From: JAIBBG01 sp046304755
GTDB taxonomy: Bacteria > Bacteroidota > Bacteroidia > Flavobacteriales_D > Sanyastnellaceae
Assembly: GCA_046304755.1 (NCBI GenBank)
Contig: JBKCDO010000253.1
Location: 45,925-109,924, forward strand
DNA: 64,000 bases
Direction: 5' to 3'
Translations under genes and position numbers: made by a program
In this document: positions 46,101 to 54,035 of the stretch, in pieces
Layout of the letters: every line of letters begins with the position of its first letter
How positions within the stretch are numbered: position 1 is the stretch's first letter
Notes under the pieces: generated by a model
Told to the model about the DNA's origin: nothing
The model's input: the letters and a program-made list of their open reading frames with translations, nothing else
The model's database searches: none

Positions 46101-46706
46101 AGTTCGGATGTGATGACACAGGAACAGATTATCTACGTCTACGCCAACGCGACTGCATCTTTCGCTGTGACTCCGAATAACGTGAGTGTTCCCGGTGAGC
46201 CTGTGTACTGTTTGAATTTATCTGCGAATGCATCTACCTATGTTTGGGAATTTGGTGATGGCTCAACTTCTACCGAAGAAAGCCCGCTTCACTACTACCA
46301 GGAGCAAGGTGATTATGATGTTACGCTCATCGCTACCAATGAAAACGGTTGCGCGGATACGTTGACTTTATTGGGATTGGTTCATGCCAATGATGTTGGA
46401 GAGATTGAATTCCCCAACGCCTTTTCACCGAATGTGGTAGAGAGCAGTGGTGGTTACTATAACATCCACAGTTTGGATAACGATGTGTTTTTCCCTATGC
46501 ATAAAGGTGTGGAGGAATACCAACTGCAAATCTTCAATAAGTGGGGTGAGCTTATCTATGAAAGTAACGATGTGGCGAAGGGTTGGGATGGTTACTACCG
46601 CGGTCAATTGGTGAAGCAGGATGTGTATGTATGGAAGGTCGATGCCCGCTTTGTAAACGGTCAGCGATATGAAAAGGCCGGAGATGTAACCGTAATCGTT
46701 AAATGA
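40143..46706 (+). CDS. T9SS-secreted giant protein with about 24 PKD-like domains and CHU_C sorting domain
   Basis: About 2187 residues from the ATG at 40143, which precedes a good signal peptide ending at AWSQ; an in-frame ATG at 40038 adds 35 unlikely residues. I count 24 PKD-like domains by their W-x-F/Y-G-x-G core (for example YQWDFGDGTTSP), each about 85 residues with a paired Cys, some of the cores being degenerate (YYGTG, NMNDG). The last 100 residues are a gliding-type C-terminal domain (NAFSPNVVESSGGYYN, IFNKWGELIYES), the type B T9SS signal. The following gene codes for a PorP/SprF protein, the usual helper of such cargo, as in SprB/SprF. Likely a long surface filament or adhesin. 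It has a 507-bp supra-repeat (see repeat entry). Confidence 0.92.
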   Translation: MIQPFTNTKLTLTTVVLALMTATAWSQCPRVFDFYGQATSNPTWYSCSGGNFSFNLSTPNTWNGFTINWGDGSPVTTGASWAPPAFQNHVYAAAVAVYQVTITETSTGCVVNGTVVMEEASSASIQIPVGGLTQSCAPQTMEFINSSTNVSETTVFTWDFGDGSPVQTFDHTNWMQTIAHTYEQGTVDCETEVTLTAENNCNTVQGGNSEATFNPIRIWDIDEAGITASATTLCYPDTTVTFTNTTERNCLMQGNIYQRYEYWNFGDYWGLGYDSIIDWTPWPPTFPHTLSFPGIGTYTVELADSNFCGIATTSLTIQIVPPPTASIAASRDTICVGESVTFYQNASGGANVFQWNFGTNVAWYTTGGGNLTYVYNTAGTYVVGNIVSVSESSGCADTAWVTVVVLPRPSITLTADQTSGCDSLWVDFSAATPNAVSWSWDFDNAAPDFNGANPAPMLFDEAGNYDVTLTVENAYGCSNDQDITIHVHESPEVDFSVFNVCEGQEAQFTDLTVTASNDDIQDWSWDFGDGLTSDLEDPTHTYAGTGNFFVQLFVTTDHCTGQDTATVQVQEAPVASFTADIVEGCGPLTVNFTNTSEPAATYQWNLGNGLTTSNFSGQRTYINLGSTDTTYMVTLSALNSFGCGSTDTLYITVYPGAIAMFDDGGALPSCEPTPTQFQNNSLNAVGYAWDFGDGATSNLVNPSHTYVNNTPLLDIFEVTLIAYSNSGCNDTTSTTVFVYPMLDLDLAITGGSGCAPYTMTMPFVNGIQTYQWDFGDGTTSPFATPTHTFENMTLSAVTYDVTLIGTSAFGCSDTTTTQVTVNPNTVAQFNSTHMSGCAPLTVDLNNLSINASTFDWNYGDGTISQETALTHSHVFYNNSDVPLVRTVSLATNNIYGCSSTFHLNLEIYPQIQVSFTQPADVCSPATVQFTNTSVNVSAYSWNLGNGLQSVAQNPTGVYENITANDLEYTVTLTGASIFGCVDSLSQTFSVMTTPVALFQVSELAACAPVEAIISNQTVNADSLYWNFGNGVTSTSNAAEQTVVFENNGSIAVDYTITLNAWTVQGCASQQTATVSVYPQIQAVFADPADYCSPATVQFISSSVNTNSVQWNFGNGTVSSVPAPSAYFTNDTGTPVDYTITLLATSTYGCVDSVSQILTVNPTPVINFTPSTFGACAPLNVEFTNNSQFANEIVWTYGDGSTSTTLETVHSHLFENFGTTPDIATVTLSAVSAQGCNSSSSVEITVYPAVNAAFMNPGEFCSPAQVNFINTSMNAVSYQWDFGNGLMSIMANPNTNFTNTGFNSNEIQVSLIAANAFGCTDTAYQTVTIHPTPEVALTASVNGGCSPLEVTLHNDTPYADSYTWYYGTGAVSHTDDADHVYTFVNNGSDLEEFNVVLEAYSNQGCAGQANVLIQVYPHVEASFEQPSPACSPVSVGFINTSTNGSTYQWDFNNGVQSIMENPVVYFANNSDTTAIYNVSLNVTSGYGCQDTMSLPVTVYALPSANFTIDEPNTCAVGAVHLLNNSTGAASYMWDYGDGTASNTAVFNHVHDFSNAPFQLNAYTVQLTATSEFGCVDQFSANYTIYPGVVAAFAVDTIGCAPHNAPFVNQSVGAVSYVWNFGDGQQSVETSPVHLFDAPFDTDVELTVEMIATNMYGCTDTATRVMHIMHTPQAIAQIDTVMGCYPANVVFYNGSIGADNFNWIYGTGQTSNTADEYHEHEYVNVTDELFTFYITLQASTDFGCVSTDQLTLDVAPQIEADFNSITQGCSPLEVYFDNISDGGSSVAWNFGDGDISNAYEPQHTFFNWGTNDTTYAVTLVLYDSYGCSDTITRSVYVFANPVAGFEVTPQTQIWPAATIDITNTTIGGELAATWNMNDGNFLYDFNPGSYTYEQWGEFNIQLVVSNGSCSDTTFRTIEILPPSPVANFTGPAQGCAPLRVQFNNLSENAVVSTWSFGDGNQSTANNPVYTYYQPGIYSVTLTVVGPDGSSDVMTQEQIIYVYANATASFAVTPNNVSVPGEPVYCLNLSANASTYVWEFGDGSTSTEESPLHYYQEQGDYDVTLIATNENGCADTLTLLGLVHANDVGEIEFPNAFSPNVVESSGGYYNIHSLDNDVFFPMHKGVEEYQLQIFNKWGELIYESNDVAKGWDGYYRGQLVKQDVYVWKVDARFVNGQRYEKAGDVTVIVK
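41850..45398 (+). repeat. Seven 507-bp two-domain supra-repeats in the PKD gene
   Basis: The boundary codon (Tyr of VYP or its equivalent) occurs at 41850, 42357, 42864, 43371, 43878, 44385, 44892 and 45399, always 507 bp (169 codons) apart. From 42864 on, each unit divides into 255 + 252 bp. The first domain of a unit typically reads CSPxxVxF and ends YGC or FGC; the second reads CAPLxVxF and ends with QGC. The nucleotide sequences have diverged, but length has not changed. Confidence 0.9.
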
Positions 46707-46747
46707 CCGTATACGCTTACTGTATTCCATGAATACCCCATAAAACA

Positions 46748-47749
46748 ATGAAAAATCGTTTCCTGAATATCCTCTTCTTGTGTCTTGTGACACTGGCCGG
46801 GCGTGCTCAGGACCAACAGTTTACTCAGTTTTATGCGGCGCCAACAGCGGTGAGTCCTGCCTTCGCGGGAGCATCTGTTCAGAGCCGGGTGAGTATGCAA
46901 TACCGCAATCAGTGGGCAGGTATTCCCGGAGGATTCAATGCCGGTAACATCACCTTCGATCAATTTATGCCGAACATCAATAGTGGCATCGGTATGCTGG
47001 TGAGCTATGATCAGGCTGGATCCGGAGCATTGCGTTCTTCAACGGTTGCTCTGCAGTATGCTTACGAAGCGCGCATCAAGCGCAACTGGTTTTTCCGTCC
47101 TGCGCTTCAATTTGGTTATGGTCAGAAGTCCATCGATTTTGATAAGCTCACGTTTTATGATCAGTTAATTCGCGAAGGCGATGTGCCATCGCTTGAGGCG
47201 GGTACCGTTCGTCCCGTGAATTATTATGATATGGGAGCCGGATTGCTGACGTATAGTCCCAAATTCTGGTTTGGTATTTCGGCGTTTCACAACAATCAGC
47301 CGGATGTATCGCTTTACGATTCACAGAAATCACCGCTTGCAAGAAAGATTTCAGCGCACGGCGGATACCGCATTCGCCTTAAGGGAAATTCACTGCGCAA
47401 GCTGGATCATTACATGGTGATTGCTGCGAATTATTTGGCCCAACAGCAGTTTGATCAGTTGGACATGGGTTTCTACTATGAATTTTCACCCATGATTTTG
47501 GGCTTGTGGTATCGTGGTTTACCGATGAAATCCAATTCGTATGGTTATGCCAATCATGATGCGTTGGCTTTCGTTCTCGGGTTTCAAGCCGGCAATTACA
47601 AAGTTGGCTATAGCTACGACGTGACGATTTCTCGTTTGGGTATCGCGAATTCTTCCGGATCCCACGAGATTTCACTGGTCTATCAGTGGGCCAACAAGCA
47701 CAACCAGCGTGCGAAGAAGATTCGCATCATGCCGTGTGCGAAATTCTAA
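46748..47749 (+). CDS. Type IX secretion system PorP/SprF-family outer membrane protein
   Basis: A 333-residue protein with a signal peptide ending at AGRAQ and the opening signature DQQFTQFYAAPTAVSPAFAG, typical of PorP/SprF. The rest is a beta-barrel, including INSGIGMLVSYDQAGSGALR and LDMGFYYEFSPMILGLWYRG. It helps attach or export a specific type B cargo. It starts 41 bp after the giant PKD gene, so the two form a cargo-helper pair. It ends 3 bp from convergent murB with no visible terminator. It is probably a dedicated paralogue, because core T9SS genes are not in the window. Confidence 0.93.
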   Translation: MKNRFLNILFLCLVTLAGRAQDQQFTQFYAAPTAVSPAFAGASVQSRVSMQYRNQWAGIPGGFNAGNITFDQFMPNINSGIGMLVSYDQAGSGALRSSTVALQYAYEARIKRNWFFRPALQFGYGQKSIDFDKLTFYDQLIREGDVPSLEAGTVRPVNYYDMGAGLLTYSPKFWFGISAFHNNQPDVSLYDSQKSPLARKISAHGGYRIRLKGNSLRKLDHYMVIAANYLAQQQFDQLDMGFYYEFSPMILGLWYRGLPMKSNSYGYANHDALAFVLGFQAGNYKVGYSYDVTISRLGIANSSGSHEISLVYQWANKHNQRAKKIRIMPCAKF

Positions 47750-47752
47750 TGC

Positions 47753-48769
47753 TTACAGAATGATGTTCACTTCACGCTCGAGTTCTATGCCGAACTTCGA
47801 GTGAATGTCTTGGATGATGGCCGTGCTCAAATCATAAATCTGTCTTCCTTCTGCGCCCCCGTAATTGACAAGCACCAATGCTTGTTTGTCGTGAACACCG
47901 TAGTTGCCCATGTTTTTGCCTTTCCAGCCGGCTTGTTCAATGAGCCAACCTGCCGGTACCTTCACGTGATGCTCGTCAATTGGAAAGCTCGGTGCATTAT
48001 TGTGATGCGCCTGAATAGCGCGGTATACCTCAATCGGCACAACCGGATTTTTGAAGAAGCTACCGGCATTCCCAATTTTTTTCGGATCAGGCAGTTTGGA
48101 CGAACGGATATTGATGACAGCTTTTGAAACGTCTTTTATGGACACATTGTCGAGATGCATTTTGTCGAGTTCTTCTTCAATGGCTCCGTATGACGTATGC
48201 AACACTGCACGTTTGTTCAGCTTGAACGTGACGGATGTAATTACCCAGTTGTCTTTTTCAGCGCGCTTGAATATGCTTTCCCGATAACCGAATTGACATT
48301 CTTCGAGTGAAAATGTTTTGGATGATCCATCGTGAATATGAATGGCTTCCAAGGAATGAAAGACGTCTTTGATTTCGACACCGTATGCCCCGATATTCTG
48401 CATCGGACTCGCTCCAACACAGCCGGGGATGAGGGAGAGATTTTCTAATCCGGCATAGTTGAGTTTAATGCACTGCATAACCAGGTCGTGCCAGACTTCG
48501 CCGGCCGCGCTGCGCACGTAGTAGTGGTGTTCATCTTCACGGACGGTTTCAATCCCCTTGAGTTCATTTTTTAATACAACTCCGTCGAAGTTGTTGACGA
48601 AAAGCAAGTTGCTGCCACCGCCAAGGACAAGTCTTCGGTTGTTGCGCACGATACTATGGCCTAGAAGTTCGCGCAAACGATCCTCATTGTCAAAGGAGGC
48701 GAAATAGCGCGCTTGTGCAGGCACTCCAAAGGTATTGAGTGATTTTAGCGACTGGTATTCGGTAATCAT
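47753..48769 (-). CDS. murB: UDP-N-acetylenolpyruvoylglucosamine reductase
   Basis: A 338-residue flavoprotein that reduces the enolpyruvyl group to make UDP-MurNAc for peptidoglycan. The FAD-binding LVLGGGSNLLF, the IPGCVGASPMQNIGAYGVE segment and the active-site GYRES and NAGSFFKNPV (with the catalytic Ser) are intact. The long C-terminal region identifies the type I (E. coli-like) form. The ATG at 48769 directly precedes a MurB-like start (LKSLNTFGV). Confidence 0.96.
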   Translation of the reverse strand: MITEYQSLKSLNTFGVPAQARYFASFDNEDRLRELLGHSIVRNNRRLVLGGGSNLLFVNNFDGVVLKNELKGIETVREDEHHYYVRSAAGEVWHDLVMQCIKLNYAGLENLSLIPGCVGASPMQNIGAYGVEIKDVFHSLEAIHIHDGSSKTFSLEECQFGYRESIFKRAEKDNWVITSVTFKLNKRAVLHTSYGAIEEELDKMHLDNVSIKDVSKAVINIRSSKLPDPKKIGNAGSFFKNPVVPIEVYRAIQAHHNNAPSFPIDEHHVKVPAGWLIEQAGWKGKNMGNYGVHDKQALVLVNYGGAEGRQIYDLSTAIIQDIHSKFGIELEREVNIIL

Positions 48770-48849
48770 GTTTCAAAAATGGCACACGCGCATGATGACT
48801 CTGAGTGGACCCGCTCGAAATTATCATCGGAGTTTTCCATAGTGCCACC

Positions 48850-49086
48850 TTAGGGCTTTTCTTCCATGGCAGCGAACTCCGCGGCGGTAATGGGCAGGTA
48901 GCGTCCATCGGCGCAATCAATCACATCACGAATGAGAAGGCGATCGGGAAGAATGCGTGCATGGATTTCGTGGCGCAGGCGCTTACTTCCTATTTGCTGA
49001 ATTTCAATGCACTGATCTTCGGCAATGACAGCATAGAAGCTTTTTTCCGACAAACTTTTCCGATAGATAGGATATTCCACGGGCAT
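48850..49086 (-). CDS. Small conserved-looking protein, unknown function
   Basis: A 78-residue reading frame from the ATG at 49086 (an in-frame TTG or ATG start at 49104 adds six residues). The sequence is a balanced mix with alternating strands, for example KSFYAVIAEDQCIEIQQIGS and RLLIRDVIDCADGRYLPIT, and shows no membrane segment. It does not look like a shadow, since no gene lies opposite. The minus strand has CAAATTTG, then CACC, then this ATG, an imperfect version of the leaderless promoter arrangement seen elsewhere here. It is divergent from the nuclease gene with 40 bp between. I do not recognise a family. Confidence 0.55.
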   Translation of the reverse strand: MPVEYPIYRKSLSEKSFYAVIAEDQCIEIQQIGSKRLRHEIHARILPDRLLIRDVIDCADGRYLPITAAEFAAMEEKP

Positions 49087-49126
49087 GGTGCAAATTTGAA
49101 GCAATCACCAATTGAATCAAGCGTCT

Positions 49127-51895
49127 ATGCCGAAATCCTTTTTACAACAGTTAGCCCATAAGTTACTGGAGGCTTTTCCGGATCGTTTGCATGAGGTGAC
49201 GGTCGTTTTACCTACGGCGCGCGCGCGACTATTTCTCATGAATGAGCTGAAGCAGCTCAAGCAGAGTCCTTTCTGGACGCCACGATTTGCGATTTTGCCC
49301 GATTTGATTCGTTCCATGATTCCCGGTCGGATTGGCGGGGAATTGGAGATGCTCATGATGATGTATGATTGCTATCGTAACGAGGTGAAGGGTGAGGAGA
49401 ATCTCCATGACTTTCTCCGCTGGGCAGGAATGGCCATGCGTGATTTCAATGATGTGGATAGCGCGATGGCTCCGGCTGCAGCCTTGTTTAAAGACTTGAG
49501 AAATATTCGTGAGATTGAGCATTGGAATGTCGAGGCGTGGAGCTTTAACAATGACCCTCTAACACAAGATCAGGAGCGGTTTCTGAAGTTCTGGAATCAA
49601 TTGGGTGAGCTATACCGTGCATTTACCACAAAACAAGACGAGACGAATTGTCGGACGTATTCCCGAGCAGTGCGCTTTCTGGCGGAGCATCCGGAGGTAT
49701 TTCCCGAAGATGCGGGTAATCGGGTCTATTATTTTGCAGGTATTGCGGGGTATTCCGCTGCAGAACGAGCTTGGTTGAAGCAACTGGACAAGTGCGCGGA
49801 TGTGCGCATGGAATGGGACCTCGATGAATTCTATTTGAAGGATGAACATGAGGCCGGCTGGTTCGCTAATCGTCATGGCTGGAAGATTAACCGTGAGGAA
49901 GTAAACAATGTATTGGCTACGAATGCTTATTCGGTGAAGATCCATTGCGGTAGCTCGGCAATTGCACAAATACTGCGGGCAGCGGAAATGTTGTCGACGA
50001 TGACAGCAGAGGAACTCGAACAAACGTGCGTAATCATCAACGACGACTCTTCTCTTGAGCCTTTGGTTTCGTCGATGACGAATCTGGCGAGTGATGTGAA
50101 CCTTGCCATTGGCAAGCCCCTTTCCCAAACCAACCTCTCGCGGTTGACCGAGCAGTTGTTTGTCATTCGGCAATCATTGGATAAAAAAGGAAGTAGTTAT
50201 TTCAAACATTTTAGTGTATACATCCGCTTATTGCGAACGTTGAATATCGATGTGAGGGCGTGTGATGAAATTCTGCGGGAAATAGTTCGCAATCACATCA
50301 TCCGAATCGAGAAAGTAGACTGCGAGCGCTGGAAGGATCAGTATCCGTCGTTGTCCGGATTCCTGAGCTTATTGGATAATCAACTAACGCCGGAGTCCGC
50401 TGTGCATGGCTTAAGGCTATTGCTGGAAGCGCTTGAGGAAGAGGATGATTTGTTGTTTGCAGCTCGTGTGAAATTGATGGAATTGTTGCTCGATCTGGAG
50501 CAACTCATGTCGGTTTATCCGTTGCTCAACGATGCGGAGATTGTGCTTCAGGTATATCAGTCGCTATTGGCTCGAACCAAGATTTATTACCGGGGTGAAC
50601 CTGTCGATGGGCTTCAGTTGATGAGTCTTTCGGAAACGCTTGCTCTTGATTTTGAAACGGTCATCCTGCTCGATGCCAATGAGGAATTTATGCCGGGCGG
50701 TGGTTTTGATCAATCGTTTATTCCGTTTGATTTGCGCGCCTTTCATCAGTTGTCGATGCCATCGGATCGCGACGGTATCCATGCCTATTCGTTTTATCGG
50801 TTGTTGCATTGCGCCAAGAACATCCACTTTTTCTATTCGGAAATATCAGCGGATAAAAAGGGTTCCGAGGAGAGTCGGTATATCCTGCAACTGCGCGATG
50901 AGTTGGCTCGAATAAATCCCCATGTTGTTATTTCGAATGAAACGATTGGGACCTCTGAGATGGTAACCGGTAAAACAGTGGTGGAGAATTCGCCTTTCAT
51001 TCAACAGCGTTTTTTGGAGTTTCTACAACATGGCATTTCTCCTTCAGCAATCAATAAATACATTCAATGTCCTCTTGATTTTTACTATCGCTACATCGCC
51101 GGGTTAGGTGAAGAGGATGAGGTGGAAGAGTATATATCGAGTGGAACGTTCGGCAACATCTTACATGATGTGCTTGAGGGATTTTACAAAAAGTTTGAAG
51201 GCAGATTTCCGGACGAATCGGATTTTGAAGCGCTGGTGCGAGAGTCTGAATCACTCCTTCGATTCTCCATGGGGAAGGAGTATTCATCCCGAAATGCTGA
51301 TCGCGGGTTGAATTACCTGGCGATAGAAATGGGATTGGAGCTCTTGCGCGGTTATATCGGCAGAGAATTGTCGCGACTAAAGTCCGAGAAGGAGCAGGGC
51401 ATAGAACGAAAGGTAGTGCTCGTGGAAAAGGAAGTTTCTAAGGTTTTTCTTCCTGAACGAACGTCTCTGGATATTCCAATAAAGATTAAGGGCTATGTGG
51501 ATCGTGCGGATGAGGTGGATGGTGTGCTTGAGATTTTGGATTACAAGACCGGTAAGGTGAATCAAAAGGACGATTTCAAAAAGGGCCCCGAGGAATTATT
51601 CCGTTCATCGAAATGGAGTAAGGTCCTTCAATTATTTACGTATGTGTCGATGACGCGTGAGATAGGAAAACCTCTGCCAAAGGCAGGTTTTTACACTTTC
51701 GTCAATGATGGAGGAACATTTATGGATTTGGATACCATCAGTGAACATCCGATTACGGAAGATACTATTGATGATTTCGAAGCCAATCTCATGCGGTGGG
51801 CGGAGCAAGTGTATCACGCACCCTCTTTCGCTCATGAGACAGGATCAGCTTTCTGTATGTACTGTCTGGAAAAAACCACCGATCAGCGCTTCTGA
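49127..51895 (+). CDS. PD-(D/E)XK nuclease family protein, AddB-like
   Basis: About 922 residues. The C-terminal nuclease domain is clear: SAINKYIQCPLDFYYRYI at about 650, then GYVDRADEVDG and ILDYKTGKV with the catalytic Asp and Lys. A late CMYC pair may, with the Cys of IQCP, contribute to an iron-sulfur site as in AddB. The N-terminal part resembles inactive UvrD/AddB helicase (TVVLPTARARLFLMNEL) but lacks a Walker A loop. FETVILLDANEEFMPGG is the AddB-like strand-loop of the second half. It probably resects DNA ends together with an AddA-type helicase, which is not next to it here. The ATG at 49127 is chosen over the TTG at 49112. It overlaps the convergent flippase gene by 13 bp. Confidence 0.88.
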   Translation: MPKSFLQQLAHKLLEAFPDRLHEVTVVLPTARARLFLMNELKQLKQSPFWTPRFAILPDLIRSMIPGRIGGELEMLMMMYDCYRNEVKGEENLHDFLRWAGMAMRDFNDVDSAMAPAAALFKDLRNIREIEHWNVEAWSFNNDPLTQDQERFLKFWNQLGELYRAFTTKQDETNCRTYSRAVRFLAEHPEVFPEDAGNRVYYFAGIAGYSAAERAWLKQLDKCADVRMEWDLDEFYLKDEHEAGWFANRHGWKINREEVNNVLATNAYSVKIHCGSSAIAQILRAAEMLSTMTAEELEQTCVIINDDSSLEPLVSSMTNLASDVNLAIGKPLSQTNLSRLTEQLFVIRQSLDKKGSSYFKHFSVYIRLLRTLNIDVRACDEILREIVRNHIIRIEKVDCERWKDQYPSLSGFLSLLDNQLTPESAVHGLRLLLEALEEEDDLLFAARVKLMELLLDLEQLMSVYPLLNDAEIVLQVYQSLLARTKIYYRGEPVDGLQLMSLSETLALDFETVILLDANEEFMPGGGFDQSFIPFDLRAFHQLSMPSDRDGIHAYSFYRLLHCAKNIHFFYSEISADKKGSEESRYILQLRDELARINPHVVISNETIGTSEMVTGKTVVENSPFIQQRFLEFLQHGISPSAINKYIQCPLDFYYRYIAGLGEEDEVEEYISSGTFGNILHDVLEGFYKKFEGRFPDESDFEALVRESESLLRFSMGKEYSSRNADRGLNYLAIEMGLELLRGYIGRELSRLKSEKEQGIERKVVLVEKEVSKVFLPERTSLDIPIKIKGYVDRADEVDGVLEILDYKTGKVNQKDDFKKGPEELFRSSKWSKVLQLFTYVSMTREIGKPLPKAGFYTFVNDGGTFMDLDTISEHPITEDTIDDFEANLMRWAEQVYHAPSFAHETGSAFCMYCLEKTTDQRF

Positions 51896-53352
51896 AGTTT
51901 GCGCAGAACGGCATTGATATCCGGGCTAACCCCTGTCCACAACACCAGCGCTCCGAACACGAGACTAAATGCACCTCCGCGCAGCAGTATGTCGCCGTAA
52001 CCGTTGTTAATCGGTGGAATCCAATACGCCACCCCGGCGCTGAAAGTACCAATCGCAGCGATTTTTAGAAAGGCAGGCGTGAAAGGCTGAATACCGAATT
52101 TCATATAAATGAAAATGAGTCGGGCACTGTTGAATAACGCAAACGTCAGGCAAGAAGCTATGCCGGCACCGGTAATGCCATAAATGGGAATCAACGCGAT
52201 ATTCGTTACGAACGTAAATACAACCAGCACGAGCATGAACCAGGTGTCGTAGCGGTAGAATTTCGAAGTGGCGATAATAATGCCGTTGGCGCCTGTAGCC
52301 AGATCAATCAGGTAGCCTAAGCCCATAAACAAAATGACGTTGCGCGCTGCGGAATATTCTGTCGGCATCAGTGAAAGCAGTGCGTCCATAGTCACCCAAA
52401 GTCCTAACAATAGAAACAACCCAATGATGAATTGATTGAGTGCGGATTTACGATACACCTGCGCAATGTTTTCCATGTCATGCGTCTTCCATGATTCAGC
52501 AATGATGGTGGAGGAAATGCGCATGACCGATCGCGCCGGTATTTGAATCATACTGCCGAAGTACGTTGCTACCGAAAAAACTCCGGCGGCTGCAAGGCCC
52601 AGCATGTCATTCACGATAATCTTATCGATAGTGGAAATGAGCATGCCACTCAGACCGGTGATAACCGAGAAGAGTGCGACGTTGCGCATTTCACGTCTTT
52701 TTTCTAGCGATAATTTCGCTTGTGGAATTCGCCAGTGCCATTCGCCTTTGCGGTAAAGAATGACCACCATTGCAATAGCAATCGCGCAGAAGGAAGAAAA
52801 ATAAAGCAGGACGAACGTGTCGAAAGAAAGGTATCCAAAATGGTAGCCCATGGCTGCAGCGAGGATTACTACACGCAGCGCAATTTCTTTGACGATGATT
52901 CCGGCAGTGGACACATAAATCGAGCGAGCAAAAACATCCAGCACATTGAAGATTCCCAGAAAGAATGTCAAGGGAAGCAGGAAATAAATATGCTCGTTCA
53001 GCAGTGAAGCATTCGTTGCGTTGCGAGTGATGTAGGCATCTTTAAACAGTATAAATGCTCCAACAAACAGCAGTGATCCAATGGCTGTAAAGAGTAATGG
53101 GTAAAAAAGAAATCCGCCATGACGTGTTTGAGGATCTCGGAATTGGGGGAACATGCGCATGGTGACTCCGCCAAATCCAAGGTTGCTCAGTGAACTTGTC
53201 ACGAGTGAAATGGAGATGATGACGTTCAGCAAGCCATTTTGTTCAGGCGTGAGCCACAGTCGGTTCATGAACCACACCGTCAAGAACCCAAGAAACGCTC
53301 CTGCATAGGAGTAGATGGTTGATTGGATGGCTTGACGCGTAATGATTCCCAT
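51883..53352 (-). CDS. Polysaccharide flippase (MATE/Wzx-like)
   Basis: A 489-residue membrane protein with 14 likely helices, starting MGIITRQAIQSTIYSYAGA, the usual beginning of Bacteroidota oligosaccharide flippases. It includes SLSNLGFGGVTMRMFPQFRD and FTFALFNSARLIFIY in the second half. The stop overlaps the convergent nuclease gene, and the start overlaps the acetyltransferase stop as TAATG, so the two are coupled. It is distinct in sequence from the flippase of the first locus and probably serves a second surface glycan. Confidence 0.87.
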   Translation of the reverse strand: MGIITRQAIQSTIYSYAGAFLGFLTVWFMNRLWLTPEQNGLLNVIISISLVTSSLSNLGFGGVTMRMFPQFRDPQTRHGGFLFYPLLFTAIGSLLFVGAFILFKDAYITRNATNASLLNEHIYFLLPLTFFLGIFNVLDVFARSIYVSTAGIIVKEIALRVVILAAAMGYHFGYLSFDTFVLLYFSSFCAIAIAMVVILYRKGEWHWRIPQAKLSLEKRREMRNVALFSVITGLSGMLISTIDKIIVNDMLGLAAAGVFSVATYFGSMIQIPARSVMRISSTIIAESWKTHDMENIAQVYRKSALNQFIIGLFLLLGLWVTMDALLSLMPTEYSAARNVILFMGLGYLIDLATGANGIIIATSKFYRYDTWFMLVLVVFTFVTNIALIPIYGITGAGIASCLTFALFNSARLIFIYMKFGIQPFTPAFLKIAAIGTFSAGVAYWIPPINNGYGDILLRGGAFSLVFGALVLWTGVSPDINAVLRKLQKR

Positions 53353-54035
53353 TATACGGAATGAGTTTTCGCTTGCGAAAGCAGTGTTTTCACGTCGCGC
53401 ATGGCTTCGGCGTTTTGCTTCAGCCGGTTCAGGTCGTTATCCCACCAACGGAGTGCTTCGAGTTGTTCAATCTCTTCATCGGTGAATCGAAAACGCAGGA
53501 ACTGCGCAGGCACGCCGCCTACAATGCTGTAGGGCGCAACGTCTTTTGTAACAACCGCTCCGGCCGCGATGATTGCGCCATTGCCGATGGTAATCCCCGA
53601 TTTGATGATGGCGCGAGCACCAATCCACACATCGTGACCAATGTTTGTGTGCGGATACTCGTTGAATAAACTTTGGGAAACAATCACGGGATTCGCCTGT
53701 CCGATTTCAGAATAGAACATGGGGTGTGACGAAACAAAATCTTTGCTTGGATGGTCGCCCAAACCGATCAACACTTGCGGACCGATACAACAGAATTTTC
53801 CGATGGTCGCATTATGTGCCTGGCTATCCCGGGCGATGTAGGAAAAATCACCGAGTGTGCAATTGCGTAAGCGTGCATATTTATACACCGCGCTGTAGTT
53901 TCCCAATGTTACTGAGGCTAGTTCAGCCCCATACTCGATGCGGTTGTGCTTGCCGAAGTTGGAGAGTTTATAGCGAAACCACGTCAACAACCAACGCAGC
54001 CAAAGTGTCAAGGGATTCTTTAGAATTACTTCCAT
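53352..54035 (-). CDS. Hexapeptide-repeat acetyltransferase (CatB/XAT-like)
   Basis: A 227-residue left-handed beta-helix acyltransferase. Hexapeptide repeats cover residues 40-180 (IGPQVLIGLGDHPSK, IGHDVWIGARAIIKSGITIGNG, AIIAAGAVVTKDVAPYSIVGG). The HP in LGDHPSKD is the spot of the catalytic His in the CatB/XAT family. It probably adds an acetyl group to a sugar, since it lies in a glycan module. The XAT family also includes antibiotic acetyltransferases, but no resistance context exists here. It overlaps the upstream gene by 10 bp and is coupled downstream by TAATG. Confidence 0.88.
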   Translation of the reverse strand: MEVILKNPLTLWLRWLLTWFRYKLSNFGKHNRIEYGAELASVTLGNYSAVYKYARLRNCTLGDFSYIARDSQAHNATIGKFCCIGPQVLIGLGDHPSKDFVSSHPMFYSEIGQANPVIVSQSLFNEYPHTNIGHDVWIGARAIIKSGITIGNGAIIAAGAVVTKDVAPYSIVGGVPAQFLRFRFTDEEIEQLEALRWWDNDLNRLKQNAEAMRDVKTLLSQAKTHSV

